Positions 25,051 to 34,190 of a DNA stretch of 64,000 bases are shown piece after piece. The position numbers were made by a program, and so were the translations under genes. This DNA is from Pelorhabdus rhamnosifermentans (GTDB lineage: Bacteria > Bacillota > Negativicutes > UMGS1260). The DNA lies in assembly GCF_018835585.1 (NCBI RefSeq), contig NZ_JAHGVE010000001.1, positions 617,636-681,635 on the forward strand, read 5' to 3'. Positions within the stretch are counted from its first letter, which is position 1, and every line of letters begins with the position of its first letter. The notes beneath the pieces were generated by a model. That model did no database searches and was not told where the DNA came from. It saw only the letters and a list, made by a program, of their open reading frames with translations.

Positions 25051-26456
25051 TCCATGTTGTTCAGTGCTGTTTTTAATCTTTGTATCCCTTCGACGATCTC
25101 ATTTTCGTTCAGGTTGCCATAACCTAAAATTGCTTGATTTAATAGACTTGTATTGTTTTTATCAATGACATGTTGATGGGCAGAATAGATCTGAACTCCG
25201 TAATGCAGGATGTGACTCAATAATTGGGACGAAAATTTGATGGCTTTAAATTGCACTGTTAGATGGAGGCCCGCCGAGTTGCTCAGGATTTTAACATTGT
25301 TTGTAAAATGACGGTTTAGTTCAAGCATCACTTTGTTGCGCCGCTTTTGATAAATTTTATTCATCTTAGCCACATGGCGCTCAAATTGACCACTGTCGAT
25401 AAATGATGCTAAAGCCAATTGGTCAATCGCTGAGGGTTGCTGCGTAGCATACCAATCTAGTTTATAAAATTTTTCCATAAGCGTGTTTGGCAGAATCATG
25501 TAGCCCAGTCTTAGCGTGGGGATTAATGTCTTGCTAAAGGTACCTACATAAATGACTTTTTCCGGGGCAAGTTCTTGTAGTGAGCTAATCGGACTTCCTT
25601 CAAAAGTGAATTCGTTTTCATAATCATCTTCTACGATATAAGAATTGGTTTCTCTAGCAAAGCGTATGAGCTGAATACGACGCTGGATGGGCAGTATTCC
25701 ACCTGTTGGGAACTGCTGCGAGGGTGTGACGAGAATAAAGCTTGGCGGAGAAATAGATTGTTTAAGTAGGTAGTCAGTCTGTAATCCTTGTTCATCAATG
25801 GGTATGGGAACGAACTGGCAGCCGAGTGAAGATAAGTAACGTTGCAGTTGAATATTTAAGGGGTCTTCGATAATGACTTTGCGGTTGTGCGAAAGTAATA
25901 GTTGGGTAATTAATGTAAATGCCTGAGTCGATCCCGAAGTAACGATAATTTGTTTAGGGGAGCAAACAATTCCTCTTGTTTTAAATAAATAAGTGGCTAT
26001 GGCAGTTCGTAATTTTAAACAGCCAGCGATGTCGTTATAGTCAAAATAGGAGACAGAGACATCCAATATTGTTTGAGTGAGGGTCTTTTTCCATGCTTTT
26101 CGAGGAAAGTGATCTAATGCAGGAATACCGTAGCGAAAATTAATCATATCGGATGGTGGACTTGTATCAAATTGATTTTCTGCTGAAAATTTTGACGGAA
26201 GTTGTGTGAGGAAAGCACCTGCTGCCACGGAAGTATAGGAACCTTGGCGACTTTCGATAAACCCTTCGATTTTTAACTGGTCGTAGACTTCTAATACAAT
26301 ATTTCTCGATATACTGAGTTGGGAAGCAAATTTTCTAGTAGCGGGAAGTGAATCTCCTTCACGTAGATGTCCGTTCAAAATGTTTTTTCTTATTTGTTGA
26401 TAAAGTTGCTTTGTAATGGATAGATTAGAGGCGCGATTCACTGTTATGCCGTACAT
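25047..26456 (-). CDS. MocR-type GntR/aminotransferase regulator (PdxR-like)
   Basis: 469 residues. The N-terminal GntR helix-turn-helix is at residues 12-78 (LPATRKFASQLSISRN), joined to an aminotransferase-like domain with VTPSQQFPTGG, IVEDDYENEF and the PLP-lysine context GTFSKTLIPTLRLG. SDDYENEFT-type wording and length resemble the PdxR branch, which controls vitamin B6 genes. No pdx gene is in this window; the divergent neighbour is a flavoprotein at 26578. Start ATG 26456 follows GAGGTGAAA. The 3' end abuts the truncated msrA. Confidence 0.9.
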   Translation of the reverse strand: MYGITVNRASNLSITKQLYQQIRKNILNGHLREGDSLPATRKFASQLSISRNIVLEVYDQLKIEGFIESRQGSYTSVAAGAFLTQLPSKFSAENQFDTSPPSDMINFRYGIPALDHFPRKAWKKTLTQTILDVSVSYFDYNDIAGCLKLRTAIATYLFKTRGIVCSPKQIIVTSGSTQAFTLITQLLLSHNRKVIIEDPLNIQLQRYLSSLGCQFVPIPIDEQGLQTDYLLKQSISPPSFILVTPSQQFPTGGILPIQRRIQLIRFARETNSYIVEDDYENEFTFEGSPISSLQELAPEKVIYVGTFSKTLIPTLRLGYMILPNTLMEKFYKLDWYATQQPSAIDQLALASFIDSGQFERHVAKMNKIYQKRRNKVMLELNRHFTNNVKILSNSAGLHLTVQFKAIKFSSQLLSHILHYGVQIYSAHQHVIDKNNTSLLNQAILGYGNLNENEIVEGIQRLKTALNNMD

Positions 26457-26475
26457 CAGATTTCACCTCAATATA

Positions 26476-26537
26476 ATTGGTACTAAAAATATCACTGAAG
26501 ATTGGTACTATGCACAACCAATTTTTAGTGATATTTT
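26476..26537. promoter_or_regulatory. Operator region with direct and inverted repeats
   Basis: Two perfect ATTGGTACTA direct repeats (26476-26485 and 26501-26510, 25 bases apart), an inverted AACCAAT (26516-26522), and a perfect 11-bp inverted repeat AAAATATCACT (26486) / AGTGATATTTT (26527). They lie between a MocR gene and the flavoprotein gene it probably controls. Direct repeats plus an inverted half-site are the known architecture for MocR binding. Confidence 0.7.
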
Positions 26538-26577
26538 AATATATAAAGCATTGAAAGTAAATAGGATGAGGTGAATC

Positions 26578-27138
26578 ATGAGTAGCGTATTAGGTATAGT
26601 AGGAAGTCCGCGTACGAATGGCAATACGCATAGTTTAGTTTCGAAGATTTTAGACGGGGCAAGGCAACAAGGGGCGACAGTAGAAACGATTTTTTTAGGG
26701 GATCAATCCATAAGAGAATGCGATGGTTGTCATGCTTGTTGGCATGGGAATGCATGCAGTAAGCATGATGATATGAATAAAATTTATCAGCAAATCAACC
26801 AAGCAGATATTTTGGTGTTAGGAACACCTGTATATTGGTATGGTCCTACGGCATTGATGAAGGGCTTTATTGATCGTTTTGTTTATTATAATTGTGAGCA
26901 AAACCGCGTACATGTTAAAGGAAAAAGTGTGGTTCTTGCCATTCCTTTTGAAGATGAGAGTGTTGAAACGGTTATGCCTGTTTTGCAATTTTTTGAGCGA
27001 AGTTTAAGTTATTTAGGGATGAATTTAGCAGGTAAGGTTATTGCGCAGGGCGTCGGTAAAAAAGGAGAAATTGCTTCTCGAGCAGACTTGTTGGAAAGTG
27101 CATTTTTACTAGGGAAAAAAGTGGTTGAAGAACAATAA
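26578..27138 (+). CDS. NAD(P)H-dependent flavodoxin-family oxidoreductase with Cys motif
   Basis: Flavodoxin-fold FMN protein, 186 residues. The phosphate-binding loop GSPRTNGNTHSL is at residues 9-20, followed by C48-x2-C51-x2-C54-x5-C60 as in iron-sulfur flavoprotein-type enzymes, then TPVYWYGPTALMKGFIDR contacting the flavin ring. It probably reduces a quinone, metal or small molecule. It is divergent from a MocR regulator with a repeat-rich operator. The ATG at 26578 follows GGATGAGGTG. Whether the cysteines bind a 4Fe-4S cluster cannot be told from sequence alone. Confidence 0.85.
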   Translation: MSSVLGIVGSPRTNGNTHSLVSKILDGARQQGATVETIFLGDQSIRECDGCHACWHGNACSKHDDMNKIYQQINQADILVLGTPVYWYGPTALMKGFIDRFVYYNCEQNRVHVKGKSVVLAIPFEDESVETVMPVLQFFERSLSYLGMNLAGKVIAQGVGKKGEIASRADLLESAFLLGKKVVEEQ

Positions 27139-27181
27139 TTCTATTGAAACTGTCATTTTTCGTCAGCTGAGGAGGAATTTT

Positions 27182-27850
27182 ATGCTAATTTTAGAAGATG
27201 AGTGGAAAAAACTGTATCCTGGGGCAAGTATCGGCATGATGACTGTAAGCAATGTAAGAAATCCGAAATATCATGAAGCGTTAGAGAAGAAAAAAGCCGA
27301 ATTGATTGAATCGCTTCAGTTAACATTTAAAACGAAAGCCGATTTATTATCTTACGAACCAATACAGATTTATGCTGCCTATTATAAACACTATAAAAAA
27401 ACATATCATGTAGTATCTCAGATGGAATCGCTTATTTTTAAGAATAGGTCCATTCCTTGTGTGGCAACATTGGTAGAAGCCATGTTTATGGCTGAATTGA
27501 ATAATGGTCTTTTAACAGCGGGACATGATGTGGATACAATGAATTTTCCACTCAAAATAGGTGTTTCATCAGGTGAAGAGTCGTATCAAGGCATTAGTGG
27601 AAAAAAGCAGACAACCAAACAGGGTGATATGATCATGTATGATAGGGAAGGCGTTATTTCAAGTATTTTGTGCGGCCCTGATGATAGAACCAAAATAATG
27701 GAAAATACAACGAACTGTGCTTTTATAGTGTATATGCCAGCAGGTATTAAGCAATGTGTTATAGAAAAGCACTTTGATGAAATTATTGAGAAAATTCAAT
27801 TGTTTGCACCAGAAGCCATTGTAGAGTTTCGTAATATTTACAAAGCGTAG
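27182..27850 (+). CDS. B3/B4 domain protein
   Basis: Stand-alone B3/B4 tRNA-binding-like domain, as found in phenylalanyl-tRNA synthetase beta chains. The 222-residue protein has PGASIGMMTVSNV near the N-terminus and the block VEAMFMAELNNGLLTAGHDVD in the middle, both typical. Start is the ATG at 27182 after GAGGAGGAAT, 43 bases after the flavoprotein. Stand-alone B3/B4 proteins may edit or bind amino-acid derivatives; function is not established. Probably co-transcribed with 26578. Confidence 0.8.
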   Translation: MLILEDEWKKLYPGASIGMMTVSNVRNPKYHEALEKKKAELIESLQLTFKTKADLLSYEPIQIYAAYYKHYKKTYHVVSQMESLIFKNRSIPCVATLVEAMFMAELNNGLLTAGHDVDTMNFPLKIGVSSGEESYQGISGKKQTTKQGDMIMYDREGVISSILCGPDDRTKIMENTTNCAFIVYMPAGIKQCVIEKHFDEIIEKIQLFAPEAIVEFRNIYKA

Positions 27851-27931
27851 ATCCATTTAGGCTACTACTCTCTATTTATTATAAGTTAGTATTTATGATT
27901 CATGTTCTGTATAATAGGATGTAGGAGAATC

Positions 27932-28732
27932 ATGATGAATAAATTAAAATTTTATCGCGATAAACGGCTTTCTTGTTATGAAATCAAACAGGGACAATAT
28001 CATCTTCCTGCTGCCAAATGCCATTGCCATAATGAATTATCCATTGGAATCATCGAAAATGGTACAAGTATGGTAAGTTGTCAGGGAATAAAATTTGTTG
28101 TTGAACACAATCATTTAGTTGTTTTTCCGCCGCAAGTCATGCATCAATGTACTCCACAAAATCTAAAATCGTGGAAATTTAAAATGCTTTATATTGATAA
28201 GAAATGGCTCCAATCGGTGTTTACAAATCATAAGGAAACAACTGTTTCTGTGGTCGTTAAGAAATTGACTACTATGAACATTAACAAAGTAAAATCTTTT
28301 TTTTCTTTCCTTGAATCAGAGGCATCTCCCTTAGAGAAAGAGACGAGACTGATTATGACGCTGGCAGCGCTCCTGTCTTTTACCGATAGTGCCCTAGTTC
28401 ATAATGTAGAAGTTAATATAAATGCTGATATACGGTTGTTGCGAGAGTATATTGAGAAGCATTATCTTGAGAATATAACATTAGATGAAATGACGGCGTT
28501 TATGGGCATGACAAAATATTACTTAATTCGTCTGTTCAATAAGAACTATGCCATGACTCCTCACGCCTATTTAATGCAATTACGGTTAAATTATGCCAAA
28601 ATGATGTTGAAAAAGGGAAAAGATATTGCTTATGTAGCTCATGAATCGGGGTTTTATGATCAAAGTCATTTTTCTAATTCCTTTAAACAATTTTGTGGTG
28701 TGACTCCTCTCTGGTATCAAAAGCTGATTTGA
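27932..28732 (+). CDS. AraC family transcriptional regulator
   Basis: N-terminal cupin-like sensor domain (residues about 20-90, with CHCHNELSIGIIENG) and a C-terminal pair of AraC helix-turn-helices in the last 100 residues (TLDEMTAFMGMTKYYLIRLF and DIAYVAHESGFYDQSHF). About 266 residues. Two tandem ATGs at 27932 and 27935 follow TAGGAGAA; either could serve. It is followed by a DUF2000 gene 76 bases later, a pairing that suggests regulation of that gene. Confidence 0.9.
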   Translation: MMNKLKFYRDKRLSCYEIKQGQYHLPAAKCHCHNELSIGIIENGTSMVSCQGIKFVVEHNHLVVFPPQVMHQCTPQNLKSWKFKMLYIDKKWLQSVFTNHKETTVSVVVKKLTTMNINKVKSFFSFLESEASPLEKETRLIMTLAALLSFTDSALVHNVEVNINADIRLLREYIEKHYLENITLDEMTAFMGMTKYYLIRLFNKNYAMTPHAYLMQLRLNYAKMMLKKGKDIAYVAHESGFYDQSHFSNSFKQFCGVTPLWYQKLI

Positions 28733-28808
28733 ATAGAGCAATTTTTTACAAGATTCGAGCTATCAAAACTGCTATGCTGAAAGAAAACATATAAAGAAGG
28801 TAATTGAT

Positions 28809-29225
28809 ATGGATTCAATGAAATGTGTAGCAGTAATTGATCAAGAGTTACCCGTAGGACTTATCGCCAATACGGCTGCAATTCTTGGCTGTACACTGGG
28901 TAAGCAAATAAACGAAATTGTAGGGGAAGATGTAGTGGATCAAAGCAATCATTTACATCTTGGAATCATAAATATTCCCCTTCCTATCTTAGCTGCCTCA
29001 GAAAATAAAATTAAAGAAATTTACAAAATCGTTCATGAAAAATATAATGAAACGATTACATTAATAGGATTCAGTGATTTGGCACAGCGCTGTAAATCCT
29101 ATGATGATTATACAATCAAGATGTCTGGAGTTTTGCCTGATAATCTTAATTATTTCGGGATTTGTCTTTATGGGACAAAAAAAGAAATTAACCATCTGAC
29201 AGGCAATTTACCTACACTGAAATAA
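28809..29225 (+). CDS. DUF2000 family protein
   Basis: A 138-residue protein of the DUF2000 family, a small alpha/beta fold of unknown role. The N-terminal CVAVIDQELPVGLIANTAAILG is the diagnostic block. No membrane segment or signal. Ribosome site GAAGGTAATTGAT precedes the ATG. It is next to an AraC regulator and ends at a strong bidirectional terminator. Confidence 0.78.
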   Translation: MDSMKCVAVIDQELPVGLIANTAAILGCTLGKQINEIVGEDVVDQSNHLHLGIINIPLPILAASENKIKEIYKIVHEKYNETITLIGFSDLAQRCKSYDDYTIKMSGVLPDNLNYFGICLYGTKKEINHLTGNLPTLK

Positions 29226-29237
29226 TAATTTTTGCAA

Positions 29238-29277
29238 AAACAGTCCTTATCCATTTGCTGATGGATAAGGACTGTTT
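29238..29277. terminator. Bidirectional terminator
   Basis: A 17-bp perfect stem with the loop TTGCTG; arms 29238-29254 and 29261-29277. A/T ends on both sides fit termination of the plus-strand DUF2000 gene and the minus-strand EamA gene at 29311. Confidence 0.88.
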
Positions 29278-29310
29278 AAAATGATATAAAGATTATTTCA
29301 ATGTCATGAG

Positions 29311-30207
29311 TCAGTATCTGTTTGTGTAGCATTTTCGTGGGAGTACATCGCCCATAATACTAAATATTACGCCGCTAATAATCAAAATTGCACCAAAAAT
29401 AAAGTTTATATTAATACTTTCTCCTAAGAATAGCCAACCAAGCAAAACTGCTGACATAGGTTGGAGCGGATAAAACAAGGAGCAAGTGCCCGCTTCCAGC
29501 ATGGCTAAACTTTTATTCCAATATACATGAGCAAAAGCTGTACAAACAAGTCCCATATAAAGTAATGAAAGAATGGCGGTCCAGTCAAATTGAACATTTG
29601 GAGTCATTACTAGTTCATAAATTGAACAGGGTAAATTGCAGATAGCCCCAATAATAATTCCATAGGTAGTAATTTGAAAAGCATCATATTTTTGAGTGAC
29701 TTTTCTCACGATAACGGATACAAGGGACCAGGAAATTACCGAGAATATGGAGATTAAGATTCCCCATACTTGTCCGATGCCACTGTTGTCACCGACAATA
29801 ATATAAACTCCAACAATCGATAAAATAATACAGAACATTTTTTTTATTGTTAGTTTTTCTTTTAAAATCATAACAGCAAATAACATAATCGCAATGGGAT
29901 TGATAGAATTGATCAACGAAGCCATGGATGCATTCGATAACTTTGTTCCTAATAATTGGGCTCCCATGGATACAAAATAGCCGATAAAACCGATAAAAAA
30001 TATATATTTGTAATCTTGGCGTTCGATGTTCGGGAGCTTTTTTTTCTTGAGAATTAGAAGTAAGACAATTCCTGCAATAACATACCGCAGGAATGCAACT
30101 GTAAGTACAGGAATTTTCCCCAATACAAATTTACTTACAACGTATAAACTTCCCCAGATAAAAAAAGTTATGAATAGATATAAATAGGCCGTTTTCTTAT
30201 TTGTCAT
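29311..30207 (-). CDS. EamA/DMT family transporter
   Basis: 298-residue, ten-helix EamA exporter. The frame is open up to 30345, but the membrane protein begins at the ATG at 30207 (TNKKTAYLYLFITFFIWGSLYV) after GTGGTGAT. Two EamA repeats are visible (FIWGSLYVVSKF and VISWSLVSVIVRKV). It is a different subtype from the EamA gene at 22745. Transcribed divergently from the L,D-transpeptidase. The substrate is unknown. Confidence 0.88.
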   Translation of the reverse strand: MTNKKTAYLYLFITFFIWGSLYVVSKFVLGKIPVLTVAFLRYVIAGIVLLLILKKKKLPNIERQDYKYIFFIGFIGYFVSMGAQLLGTKLSNASMASLINSINPIAIMLFAVMILKEKLTIKKMFCIILSIVGVYIIVGDNSGIGQVWGILISIFSVISWSLVSVIVRKVTQKYDAFQITTYGIIIGAICNLPCSIYELVMTPNVQFDWTAILSLLYMGLVCTAFAHVYWNKSLAMLEAGTCSLFYPLQPMSAVLLGWLFLGESININFIFGAILIISGVIFSIMGDVLPRKCYTNRY

Positions 30208-30357
30208 TGTAAAATCACCACTGTCTTTTATTTGTTCAGCCTGCTTTGGTCGCACAATTCTTATTATAAACCTTCTATTCACAAGAAGGCCAAGGTTATT
30301 TAAAATAAAACGCCTATTCTGATTTGTTGGCATACAATAAATCAACGAGGTGATAAA

Positions 30358-30696
30358 ATGGCGTATGCGATTACGATTAATCTTTCTTCCAGGCAGTTAA
30401 TTTTATATCGCAATGGTGCTTTAGCAAAATCTTATTCGGTTGGCATCGGCAAAATGCTTACTCCTACACCAACAGGAACCTATCGAATAGTCAGTAAGGC
30501 ACCTAATCCGGGAGGGCCATTTGGTGCGATGTGGATGGGGTTAAGTAGACCAAGTTATGGTATTCATGGAACGAATAATCCGGCATCTATCGGACACGTT
30601 GTTTCTCATGGCTGTATTCGTATGTATAATCGTGATGTATTAGAACTTGCTCATCTAGTACCTATTGGTACATCTGTGACGATCATAAATAATTAA
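30358..30696 (+). CDS. Short L,D-transpeptidase (YkuD domain)
   Basis: YkuD domains form 3-3 peptide crosslinks in peptidoglycan or attach proteins to it. The 112-residue protein is nearly all catalytic domain: [10 protein letters not shown] (H70) and SHGCIRM with catalytic C86 and H84. The N-terminus has the [13 protein letters not shown] strand. No signal peptide is visible, unusual for a cell-wall enzyme; it might be exported by another route or the true N-terminus may lie elsewhere. ATG at 30358 follows GAGGTGATAAA. Confidence 0.9.
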   Translation: MAYAITINLSSRQLILYRNGALAKSYSVGIGKMLTPTPTGTYRIVSKAPNPGGPFGAMWMGLSRPSYGIHGTNNPASIGHVVSHGCIRMYNRDVLELAHLVPIGTSVTIINN

Positions 30697-30878
30697 GACA
30701 GACGAAGCGGAAGAGGCTGGAAAGTCTATTGGTAAGCATAGCTGTTGTTGTTTCAGGTCACGCTATCATTATTACTCGAATTTTTTTGTTACATCTTTGC
30801 GAAAAGCTTATTAGGGTATAAAATAATATGAGTAATGCAAAGTGCGATAATAAAAGAAAAAACTGAGGAGAATATAGC

Positions 30879-31379
30879 ATGAGAGAAGAAACAAAAGACG
30901 AATTACAGGGAATTACCCTTCTTGGTAATCACAATACTTCTTATCAATTTGACTATGATCCAGCTGTTTTGGAAGTTTTTCATAATCAGCATATTGAAAA
31001 TGATTATTGGGTTAAATTTAACTGTCCGGAGTTTACCAGTTTGTGTCCTAAGACGGGGCAGCCGGACTTTGCAACGCTTTATATTAGTTATATACCGGAA
31101 ATCAATATGGTAGAAAGTAAGTCACTGAAACTGTATTTATTCAGTTTTAGAAATCACGGTGCTTTTCATGAAGATGTTGTGAATATTATCATGAAAGATC
31201 TTGTAAAACTTTTACAACCACGTTATATAGAAGTGTGGGGAAAATTTCTGCCACGGGGTGGTATTTCGATTGATCCCTATTGTAATTATGGAAAACCGGG
31301 CACAAAATATGAAAAATTGGCTTGGGTTAGAATTGAACAACATGATTTATATAACATGGATAAGGTGGACAATCGATAA
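30879..31379 (+). CDS. queF: NADPH-dependent 7-cyano-7-deazaguanine reductase QueF
   Basis: Reduces preQ0 to preQ1 in queuosine biosynthesis. The 166-residue unimodular QueF has [13 protein letters not shown] with catalytic C56 and acid D63, and the NADPH/substrate motif ESKSLKLYL near residue 90. The ATG follows GAGGAGAATATAGC. The gene stands alone, about 180 bases after the transpeptidase; I looked for a preQ1 riboswitch in that gap and did not see the conserved pseudoknot sequence. A terminator follows. Confidence 0.95.
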   Translation: MREETKDELQGITLLGNHNTSYQFDYDPAVLEVFHNQHIENDYWVKFNCPEFTSLCPKTGQPDFATLYISYIPEINMVESKSLKLYLFSFRNHGAFHEDVVNIIMKDLVKLLQPRYIEVWGKFLPRGGISIDPYCNYGKPGTKYEKLAWVRIEQHDLYNMDKVDNR

Positions 31380-31402
31380 ATTTTTACACAATCAGATAGC
31401 AT

Positions 31403-31428
31403 AAAAGCTCGCGATTTCGCGGGCTTTT
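31403..31428 (+). terminator. Terminator after queF
   Basis: AAAAGCTCGCG (31403-31413) pairs with CGCGGGCTTTT (31418-31428) with one G-U pair and an ATTT loop. Confidence 0.85.
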
Positions 31429-31454
31429 GACGGTGGCGGGAAGGATTATACAAT

Positions 31455-31835
31455 ATGAACTATTATTTGGTACTTGGTGCGACAAATGAAGTGATGGAGC
31501 ATGCGCAGCTTTACTCAGATGAAAATTTGGCAAACAAAGCGACCTTGTGTTTTGCAGGTAGTGAATCGACGTCGTTGGCAGCTGGAGTGATCGCTCATTC
31601 TAAGGACGCCGGAGTCAGTCGAAGAGCGCTTTATTTGTCTCTTAACATAGAGGCGGCGAGCCTCGGACCGCACTCTGATATTTATGTTTTGGTGCGTTCT
31701 GTACCTTATCTTCATAGCACGACGGGGGCGCGCGTTTTTTATAATGAGCAAGAGGCGCAAGCCGAAGTGGACAACTTTAACTCAGCAGTGAGCAGAGCGA
31801 ACTTTCATGCCTATCTATTTACTTTCACTCTCTGA
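31455..31835 (+). CDS. Hypothetical protein, unrecognised
   Basis: A 126-residue soluble protein with no recognised family, signal or membrane helix. It starts at an ATG after GGCGGGAAGGATTATACA. The sequence is rich in Ala and Ser with several aromatic residues near the ends (NYYLVLGATN; YLFTFTL). It directly follows the queF terminator and is followed by a 318-base non-coding stretch. Codon use is somewhat more GC-rich than its neighbours, which could mean recent acquisition. Confidence 0.55.
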   Translation: MNYYLVLGATNEVMEHAQLYSDENLANKATLCFAGSESTSLAAGVIAHSKDAGVSRRALYLSLNIEAASLGPHSDIYVLVRSVPYLHSTTGARVFYNEQEAQAEVDNFNSAVSRANFHAYLFTFTL

Positions 31836-32153
31836 ATTTTATTTCCCTTATAATCTGATAAGCTATTTATCCTAACCACGAGGAAATAGTTTGTTTTGGT
31901 GCGTTCGCCTGAACACTTACGTCGGATAAACGGTGCGGTACAATTTTATTAGTTTTACAGCTGAATTTACTTATGTTTTTATCGAAATTATACGATGATA
32001 TAAAGAGTGTGTTATTACTAAATAGATACTTTGATACTTCGAAATATTAGTATTGTATGGTTATCGTGGAAGAATAATTTATAGAGATACTAAGATACTT
32101 GAATGCCTATTTTGTAATAACGTGTTTAACTTTGGAAGGAGAGGACCTGTCAC
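31836..32153. other. Non-coding stretch, AT-rich in its second half
   Basis: 318 bases with no supportable gene. The first part is mixed in composition and has no clear hairpin. From about 31980 it is AT-rich and repeats GATACTT-like words (near 32027, 32034 and 32093), which might be binding sites for the promoter of the gene at 32154. The AGGAGAGGACCTG before 32154 is that gene's ribosome site. Confidence 0.4.
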
Positions 32154-32624
32154 ATGGATATATCTGGAGTTTCTTTAACGCTAAGTAAATCAATGAATGG
32201 GATGAATAGCAATAGTTCAACACAAGATACCGATAATAGTTCGGGAGGATGGAAATATCTCACTGTTCAGGAGGGCGGTTATACATATACTTATATTGTA
32301 ATTGGAAAAAACATGAAGGTTCTTATTAGTCAGGTTGCTGCTCAAGGAGATAAAGATAACAGTGCTGATAAAGGTAAAAAAACTGAAGAGAATAAAACCG
32401 GAAATAATAAGGTAAACGCTGAGAATAATTCCACTGCATCAAATCAAGCGGAACAACAAAATAATAAGGTACAGAATGTGCAGGAGAGTCAAATTTCTAA
32501 GAAATATGGAATGTTGACTTTAACGGCGTATCACGAGAAACAAATGCGGGAGATACTGAAAGAAATGGAAGAAAAGGTTGGCGGTGTCTCGAGTGTACGT
32601 AAAGAGGTTGATGTTAAGCAATAA
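32154..32624 (+). CDS. Hypothetical Asn/Ser-rich protein
   Basis: A 156-residue protein with no recognised family. It has a short N-terminal Ser/Asn region, a strand-rich patch (WKYLTVQEGGYTYTYIVIG), a long low-complexity Asn/Lys/Glu/Gln linker to about residue 110, and a final charged helix (EKQMREILKEMEEKV). No signal peptide. The start at 32154 follows AAGGAGAGGACC. It is bordered on both sides by AT-rich regulatory DNA and hairpins, so it is a single-gene unit. Confidence 0.6.
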   Translation: MDISGVSLTLSKSMNGMNSNSSTQDTDNSSGGWKYLTVQEGGYTYTYIVIGKNMKVLISQVAAQGDKDNSADKGKKTEENKTGNNKVNAENNSTASNQAEQQNNKVQNVQESQISKKYGMLTLTAYHEKQMREILKEMEEKVGGVSSVRKEVDVKQ

Positions 32625-32657
32625 TTTCAGTTGAAAATAGTCAGTTAATTATAATAC

Positions 32658-32700
32658 AACGTTTGTGAAATATTGTAAATTCACAAGCGTTTTATATTTT
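32658..32700 (+). terminator. Terminator after hypothetical gene
   Basis: AACGTTTGTGAA (32658-32669) pairs with TTCACAAGCGTT (32680-32691), one G-U pair, then TTTATATTTT. Confidence 0.75.
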
Positions 32701-32783
32701 AATGTATCAACGTGAAGTGATACATTATTTGTAATATAAATAAGCTATTTGCCCTGATCATGGACAGATAGCTTATTTATATT
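32701..32783. repeat. Two further hairpins upstream of the tolC-macAB operon
   Basis: First, AATGTATCA and TGATACATT flank ACGTGAAG (32701-32726). Second, a 16-bp perfect stem: AATATAAATAAGCTAT (32733-32748) with ATAGCTTATTTATATT (32768-32783) around a 19-base loop. Neither has a T-run for the plus strand beyond its own stem. They may be extra terminators or operators for the export operon at 32914. Confidence 0.6.
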
Positions 32784-32913
32784 ATAAATTTCTGTTGATT
32801 TTAGGTGTTTTGTAACAAAGTAGTAATAATGGTTTGCTATTATTTATGTGCCTGCCTTTATAAGGACGTAAACATGGCATTGTAGCAATTCAATTGGAGA
32901 AGGAGGCTTAAAA

Positions 32914-34179
32914 ATGGGGTTGGTAAGTCGTAATATACCGAAGAGAATGAGTGGCGTTTTGGGTTTTTGTCTTTTTGTGCAAACAACCCTGGGGTTTGCT
33001 ATGCCTCTGTCCGTAGATCAAGCGGTTAAGATGGCGCTGGACAATCACTTGGATATCAAGGTTGCCGAAAATAGCGAAGAACAGGCAAAATATGCGCTCA
33101 AAAGTACAGAAGGAAGTCGGGGTATTTCTGTTGATGTTTCGAATACCTTTTATTTAAGACAGATCCATTATTCAGCTACGACAAATACGACGTCTCTTGC
33201 ACTTTCTTTACCACTTTATAGTGGTGGAAAAAATGAGGGGAATATTGAAATGGCTAAGACCGATGTGAAGATTGCGGAGCTTACTTTGCTAAAAGAAAAA
33301 CAAGATATTAAATTAAAAACAATTTCTGCTTATTACGACGTATTAGAGGATCAAAAAGTTCAGGCTGTCGATCAGGAAACGGTTGATAATTACATATTGC
33401 ATTTGAATAATGTAAAAGCCCAATATAGCGTCGGCAATATTGCAAAGTTAGATGTATTAAAGTCAGAAGTCGAACTGGTAGATGCGCAGCAGACTTTGTT
33501 GAAAGCTAAGAATTCATATGCTGTAGCAGTTAATGACTTGAAAAATCTAATTCGTTGGAAAAGTATCGAACCCCTAGAGTTTATTGACGATTTTCAGCAT
33601 GTACCTGTTAATCAGACTATGGATCAATGCGTGACATTTGCGAAGGAACATCGTCCTGATGTCAAAAAATATCGACTCAGTATTGGAGAATCGGAAAAGA
33701 ACGTGGAAGTTGTTAGGGCCGATCAAAAACCGTCTGTATCACTTATGGCGGCAACTGGCTGGGGTAGCAGCATTTTGCCTAAGGAAGACAATCGAGATAT
33801 GTACGTAGGAATTACCACTTCATGGAATTTATTTGACGGGCAAATAACCAAGTCAAAAATAAAGAAAGCGCAGAGTGCCGTAGCTGCGGCTCATTTAGAG
33901 CTGGAATCACAGGAAGATTCTGTAGAGGTATCCGTGAAAGAGTATTATTTAGGATTAAAAGAAGCAGAGAAGCGGATGGAAACGACACAGGTTGCAGTCC
34001 ATGAGGCTGAAGAAGCTTATTTTATTGCCGAGGCAAAATATCAAGCCGGCGAAGGAGTTATTTTGGATGTGATCGACGCACAGCTTGCTTTAACTACAGC
34101 AAAGAACAATTATATTGCAGCCCGGTATGATTATGCAACTTATAAGGCGAAATTGGAAAATGCCATGGGTTTGGATTAG
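32914..34179 (+). CDS. TolC family outer-membrane efflux protein
   Basis: Outer-membrane channel for a tripartite exporter. 421 residues with a signal peptide (VLGFCLFVQTTLGFA, cleavage near residue 30) and the TolC/OEP helical repeats (AQYSVGNIAKLDVLKSEVEL and its second-half copy AKYQAGEGVILDVIDAQLAL). The ATG follows AGAAGGAGGC. It leads an operon with MacA and MacB genes; the presence of this protein is the main evidence that the host has an outer membrane. Confidence 0.93.
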   Translation: MGLVSRNIPKRMSGVLGFCLFVQTTLGFAMPLSVDQAVKMALDNHLDIKVAENSEEQAKYALKSTEGSRGISVDVSNTFYLRQIHYSATTNTTSLALSLPLYSGGKNEGNIEMAKTDVKIAELTLLKEKQDIKLKTISAYYDVLEDQKVQAVDQETVDNYILHLNNVKAQYSVGNIAKLDVLKSEVELVDAQQTLLKAKNSYAVAVNDLKNLIRWKSIEPLEFIDDFQHVPVNQTMDQCVTFAKEHRPDVKKYRLSIGESEKNVEVVRADQKPSVSLMAATGWGSSILPKEDNRDMYVGITTSWNLFDGQITKSKIKKAQSAVAAAHLELESQEDSVEVSVKEYYLGLKEAEKRMETTQVAVHEAEEAYFIAEAKYQAGEGVILDVIDAQLALTTAKNNYIAARYDYATYKAKLENAMGLD

Positions 34180-34190
34180 GAGGCAGGGAT

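Noticed and set aside
30697..30878. preQ1 riboswitch upstream of queF
   Set aside because: No C-rich loop with the A-rich pseudoknot tail of a preQ1-I element, nor a class II pattern, could be found.
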